DNA of 64,000 bases, taken from the NCBI RefSeq assembly GCF_011386835.1, contig NC_088801.1, positions 15,548,824 to 15,612,823 on the forward strand. The letters run 5' to 3'. Each line of letters opens with the position of its first letter. The first letter of the stretch is position 1. Both the position numbers and the translations under genes were made by a program. The notes under the pieces were generated by a model. That model was not told where the DNA came from. It did not search any database and worked only from the letters and a program-made list of their open reading frames with translations. Origin of the DNA: Chrysemys picta bellii (taxonomy: Eukaryota > Chordata > Testudines > Emydidae). This document shows positions 60,060-64,000 of this stretch, one piece after another.

Positions 60060-60960
60060 GGCAGACTGTCAAGGAACAGAGCACAAACCCCAAACTGGTT
60101 GTATGGTCTATAATTAGATTTCACCAACCAAGTAACAAGTATGAACTCCTAAAGCACTATAAAAGCCTTTGTGATGGATAGTCCTTACACCAAAAATCAC
60201 ATTAATATTCAGGTTACTCCTGATCCCAAAGGATAAGTCACTTACCCCAGGTCAATTGGACCTTAGATCTCTTACTAAAGACAATGCTCGTAGCCAGTCC
60301 TGTAATAAACTAACTAAAGATGTATTAACTAGTAAAAAGAAATTAGAGTTATTTACAAGGTTAAAGCAGGTAAACATACACACATGAAAGAGATACAGTC
60401 TTAGGTTTCAAAAAAGTAATAGACACTGCTGTAATAGGCAAGCTCTATATGTCCTTTAGGGCTAAGCCAAGCTAAGCAGCTTGGGGATCTTTTGCTTATG
60501 CTTAGAATTATTGCCCTCTCCAAATTCCAAGCAGCATAGTGATAACAATTCCTTCTTGACAGGGATTTTTATTCCCTTCCTCACAATGTTCAAGATGTGA
60601 TGGGACAAGGGCTTGTGCATGTTCATAGGAGGGTTGTGGGGCAATTACCAAAGTCTTTTGTCCACTGACATTCCACAATGGCTTATCTGGGCCTTCTTTT
60701 GTTGGGCAGGAGATGACACCGCTTGTGGCAAACTAGTATTTCACACTTGGTAATGATATTCTTCTCACTGTGGGGGTTTATAGTTTTAGCAAACATTTTT
60801 ATAGTTACAGCGCAAACACTTAAATATTACTTTATAACATGGGATACAGATATTACAAGTAAGATTAATATGTATAGCAACCTACAAGTATTTAATAAAG
60901 ACTAAACTCTTAACACATTCTTACAACACTAATATTTATTTTAACAATACTAAAACATAG
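60060..60960. mobile_element. Unclassified retroelement-like repeat
   Basis: Phrases such as ctgtaataaactaactaaag, atgtattaactagtaaaaag, ggctaagccaagctaagcag, cttggggatctttt and aacacattcttacaacacta form an ordered series that I associate with an interspersed retroelement in turtles. No frame, ends or duplication visible. Confidence 0.35.
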
Positions 60961-61092
60961 CTAAGCCAGACTGGTTTCCCGCTATGCATTTGTCAGTGTT
61001 CAGTGGGGCCTTGGCATGAGCTGGCACCAGGTATGTCAGCATGAAACTAAACTTTTGCAGGATCAGGGCCCTTGTTATATCAGTATTCACTC

Positions 61093-61410
61093 CAGACATG
61101 CCAAACCCATGAAAAAAATGTCGAAATTGGGCTTGTTTTTGGCTTAATTGGCTTGTGAGTTGCTTGTTGGCTAGTTTTTGGCTTCTTTTTTTTGATCGGC
61201 TCCTGACAAGCAGGGGGAAGGGGCAGTGAGCAGGGGCAAGGTGGGAACAGAGTCCGGGGTGCACAGCGGGCCCACCACAGTCCCAGACTGCACACCGGGG
61301 TTTCTTAGGGATTGGCTTGTTTTGGCCTTGTTTCGAAATGGGATTGGTTGATTTTTGGCTTATTGTGAAAGTCGGGGTGCTTATTTACTGCGTGAAAGTT
61401 GGCAACTGTG
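61093..61410. mobile_element. Small hAT-like element with perfect 8-bp TSD
   Basis: The octamer attcactc flanks a 318-bp segment on both sides (61085-61092 and 61411-61418). The ends, cagacatgcca and the complement of tggcaactgtg (cacagttgcca), are related inverted repeats. The interior has ggcttgtttttggcttaatt on the left and ttggttgatttttggcttat on the right, with a short GC-rich centre. No transposase frame; the minus frames 60950-61295 overlap it by chance. Confidence 0.85.
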
Positions 61411-61418
61411 ATTCACTC

Positions 61419-62810
61419 TTGTGGAAATGCTTATTGCTGTCACAATCAGAGGATTATGGCTTCATATGAGAAATAAAGAGAAGATGAACATGATGACTTA
61501 GGAACATAGTTCCTGTTTTCATACTTATGTTCAGAGTCATAAGCAGATCTGACCATAATTCTGTATCAGCATTTTCTGGGATGAAATGGCAGTTTTCTCA
61601 TGAAAATTTATCTTTTCAGCCAAACTGTGAAGTGTTTTGCTTGAAAAGTGAAAACTTAAAAAAAGATTGGTTTAGGTGTTTTTTGTTTTTTTGACAAAAA
61701 CCTGAAAACTTTCCTCAAAAATGTTACTGGAAAATAAAGTAAAATTTCCAACCAGCTGTAGTAACACACCACTTCTCTTCCCTTATTTATTTATTTATTT
61801 TAAGAAACAAACGCTCTGTCCCCTATTCTCACCCTTATCAGCAATCCAGATATAAACCTTCTTTGCAACAATTCTGAAAAAAGGTAGGCTTTTGACTGCC
61901 CTCAATTCAGCTACCCAATCCAAGCAGATCTTCTCCGCCATTATGCCCCATGTACTTCCTCTCTCGCCAACACACTTGTATTTTCTTATCACATAGTTGT
62001 GGGCTGGACCACCTAGAGGGACAATTGCCCCCTTACACTCAGCCTGCTTACTTCAGGCAACTGGCTTGGATCCCATCAATATAATCTTCCCTTTTATTCT
62101 GGAGTTTTATTCTGATGTTTGAAGAGCATAGTGCTGCATGGGGCTCAAATCTTGGTATAGCTAATAGCGCCTTGTTACCATGGCAATTTACCACATGCGG
62201 GAGTCACTATAGAAGGGCATTGCTGTGGTAACCACTTGTTGGAGAGGCCACCGCAGGATTGTAGCAGTTAAGGCAGGGCTGCAGGAGGTTTGCAGGGGAC
62301 AGGGACACCCTACGCCTCTCGAGCACCTTTCTCATGGGGTGGGCCCTGTACGTATGCATGACGATCTGCTGTCAAGCCCCAGGCCTGCCTCATGCTCTGC
62401 CCCTCACTCTGGCCCAGGTAATAGCTGCACCACAGTGGTGGCTCCAGCTCCCAGGTCTGCCTGCTGCTTCTTCACTATAAATAAGGGGAGCTTTTAATAG
62501 CTATTATATTATGCCTGGGGCCATCACTATTTTGTGATTTGTGCCTCACCTGTCAAAAAAGTCACAAGCTACCACTGTTCCAATCTGCTTTCATCTGTCA
62601 TTGTCTTTTCAGACCCAGTGCAGAGTACAGGAAAGTGAGAGACTCCCATATTTGGAGGCCAATTGCTATCACGGCAGCAATAGCCACTTAAAACAAAAAG
62701 TCAATTATGTAAACGGGAGCAAGGTTTTATACTGTCAAAAATAGAACAAATTTTGTCTTTTGTTCCTAACAGTATTGTTAGAATTATAAGACCTCATATT
62801 ACAGCTCTGT
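61419..62810. other. Non-coding, nothing recognised
   Basis: A short (TTTA)n tract lies at about 61783-61802. 62140-62500 is GC-richer, with a 90-residue plus frame (62225-62497) that has no motif. Confidence 0.4.
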
Positions 62811-62925
62811 GGGATAAATCCTTCGCCCAGTTTTACCAGTGTAAATCCAGAATAACTCTTCTTAAATCAATGTAATTATTCTGGGTTTAAATTGGTGCAA
62901 CTGAGAGCAGAATTTTGCCTGTCAG
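62811..62925. repeat. Palindromic MITE relic
   Basis: Left arm ggataaatccttcgcccagt, gtaaatccagaataactct; right arm aattattctgggtttaaatt, gagagcagaattttgcc. The inner arms (atccagaataa / ttattctgggt) are complementary. Confidence 0.7.
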
Positions 62926-63369
62926 GGCAAATTTTACTAAAAGTGAAATCATATTTTTCCATTTGTAGCTGAGAGCACTTATCTCCCTTAAGGCCTCACT
63001 GAAGTCACTAAAGCCTCACGTTCCGAGTCCCGAAACTCCAGAGGAATGTCATTATAATGCAGCACATTGTCTGTTAAATCTATAATTGAAAGAACTTTTG
63101 GTGCACTGAAAATGAGATTCAGGTGCATGGAGAAATCTGATGGGATATTACAATACAGCCCCTTTAAAATGTAGAAGGATCTCTGTGCCTTCTGCACAGT
63201 ATGTGACACTGCTGTAAAGCATGGATTAAGGGAACTTGGTAATAAATGTGTCTGATAATGATGATTGATTCAGAGGAGATGAACTTGAAAGACCAGGTCC
63301 TAAAGTGGGTATGGAAGTGGGATAGCGCCATTGATGTCTGAATCACACAGTAAGACTTTAACCATAAAG
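62926..63369. other. Non-coding, nothing recognised
   Basis: No repeat or coding signal noticed. Confidence 0.4.
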
Positions 63370-63592
63370 GGCCAAAGGCAGTCCTGGTGGAATCAGGTCC
63401 AACTTCATTGTAGTTGCAATCATTTCCCCCAGATCTGAATTAGGTCCAAAATGTGTAATAACACAGTTATGACCTGACTTCAGTAAGAGACTTAAACACG
63501 TGTCTAATTTTAATATTAGCAGTCTGACTGAAGCCAATAACATAATTCTCACCTTTTGTTAGGCATGTGATTAAGTACTTTGCTGAATCAGG
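63370..63592. repeat. One or two palindromic MITE relics
   Basis: 63480-63592 has gagacttaaacacgtgtcta and ends aagtactttgctgaatcagg, the right end of the family at 19.9 kb. 63370-63480 (gccaaaggcagtcctggtgg, agatctgaattaggtcc) may be a second, older copy. Confidence 0.5.
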
Positions 63593-64000
63593 CATACTTT
63601 TTAGGGAAAAGAACACACTTTATTTATTGTCGTACACCTCATTTTAGGAGATGAGAATTTTTTTTTTTACTTTCCATTTGGTGAATCAGTCAATGCCCGT
63701 TGAGAGGATTGATTTTATGTACAGAAAACTGTAATGCATATAAGATTTTATCAACGTTATTTCCTGCTTTCATTGCACTATGAGTGACTTTCTAAAGTGG
63801 CACTTAGATACCACTATGAAATGTGTATGGGGTAGTGAAAGGACACATTAATAAACATTTCAGGTAGTTAAAGTCACTTATGGCTAGATCCTCAACTGCC
63901 CTAAATCAGTTTAGCTTCACTGAAGGAAATGGCACAGTGCTGCATTTGGCCCTGGGGCTCAAGCAGAAGTAGAGGATAAATTGATTCAGTCTGGTTCCTT
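63593..64000. other. Non-coding, nothing recognised
   Basis: 63880-63960 (ggctagatcctcaactgccc... gctgcatttggccctggggc) may be another MITE relic. No coding frame. Confidence 0.4.

Noticed and set aside
1..64000. tRNA genes
   Set aside because: tRNA-like boxes appear only as the heads of MIR-like SINEs (for example 39505 and 37313), which lack a complete cloverleaf.
1..64000. CRISPR arrays, phage or bacterial operons
   Set aside because: There are no regularly spaced repeats with unique spacers, no Shine-Dalgarno-linked gene runs, and the repeat content is that of a vertebrate nuclear genome.

Overview
This window looks like intergenic or intronic DNA from an amniote nuclear genome, most likely a non-avian sauropsid (turtle, less likely crocodilian). 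It is AT-rich. It carries CR1 LINE copies ending in the ATTCTATGATT-type tail, several L3/CR1-like LINE 3' ends, tRNA-derived MIR-like SINEs, palindromic MITE relics, hAT-like elements, solo LTRs and a Ty3/gypsy gag relic. I see no intact protein-coding gene, no rRNA or tRNA gene, no CRISPR and no bacterial-type operon. Almost all open frames are chance or repeat-derived.

Layout. 1-6.4 kb: a CR1/L3-type reverse transcriptase (RT) relic, two hairpin elements with long flanking direct repeats, and an LTR-like block. 6.9-8.8 kb: the largest LINE copy, a 5'-truncated CR1 on the minus strand. 8.9-12.9 kb: a 126-bp sequence present twice in the same orientation, a CpG-rich palindrome, a long inverted repeat, a SINE and a possible LTR. 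15.4-17.5 kb: two neighbouring GC-rich hAT-like elements with 8-bp target-site duplications and C-rich tandem repeats inside; these make the longest, spurious, ORFs. 20.5-25.4 kb: a solo LTR, the C-terminal part of a non-LTR retrotransposon ORF2, an L3-like LINE, another LTR and a LINE 3' end. 26.7-31.8 kb: a SINE, a second copy of the same ORF2 C-terminus abutting an LTR fragment, and an LTR-like element ending in a (TTTTA)n tract.

34.4-36 kb: a third hairpin element and LTR-like sequence. Between them lies a short coding relic that resembles the C-terminal end of enoyl-CoA delta isomerase 2 (ECI2), the only host-gene-like coding sequence I recognise. 37.3-42.2 kb: a SINE split by a CR1 insertion, a second full SINE, a CpG-rich TIR element and a clean solo LTR with TG...CA ends and a 5-bp duplication. 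42-50 kb is mostly featureless apart from microsatellites, a LINE 3' end and MITE relics. 50.5-54.6 kb: a decayed block probably from a DIRS-type retroelement, an L3-like LINE end running straight into a broken Ty3/gypsy gag, and a CR1 tail. 55-64 kb: MITE relics, two LINE 3' ends, an unclassified repeat and a small hAT-like element.

Nothing here forms a coordinated genetic system. The content is layered transposon history, and the most informative observations are insertion junctions. Family names rest on recognition of motifs and consensus-like phrases, not on a database search.
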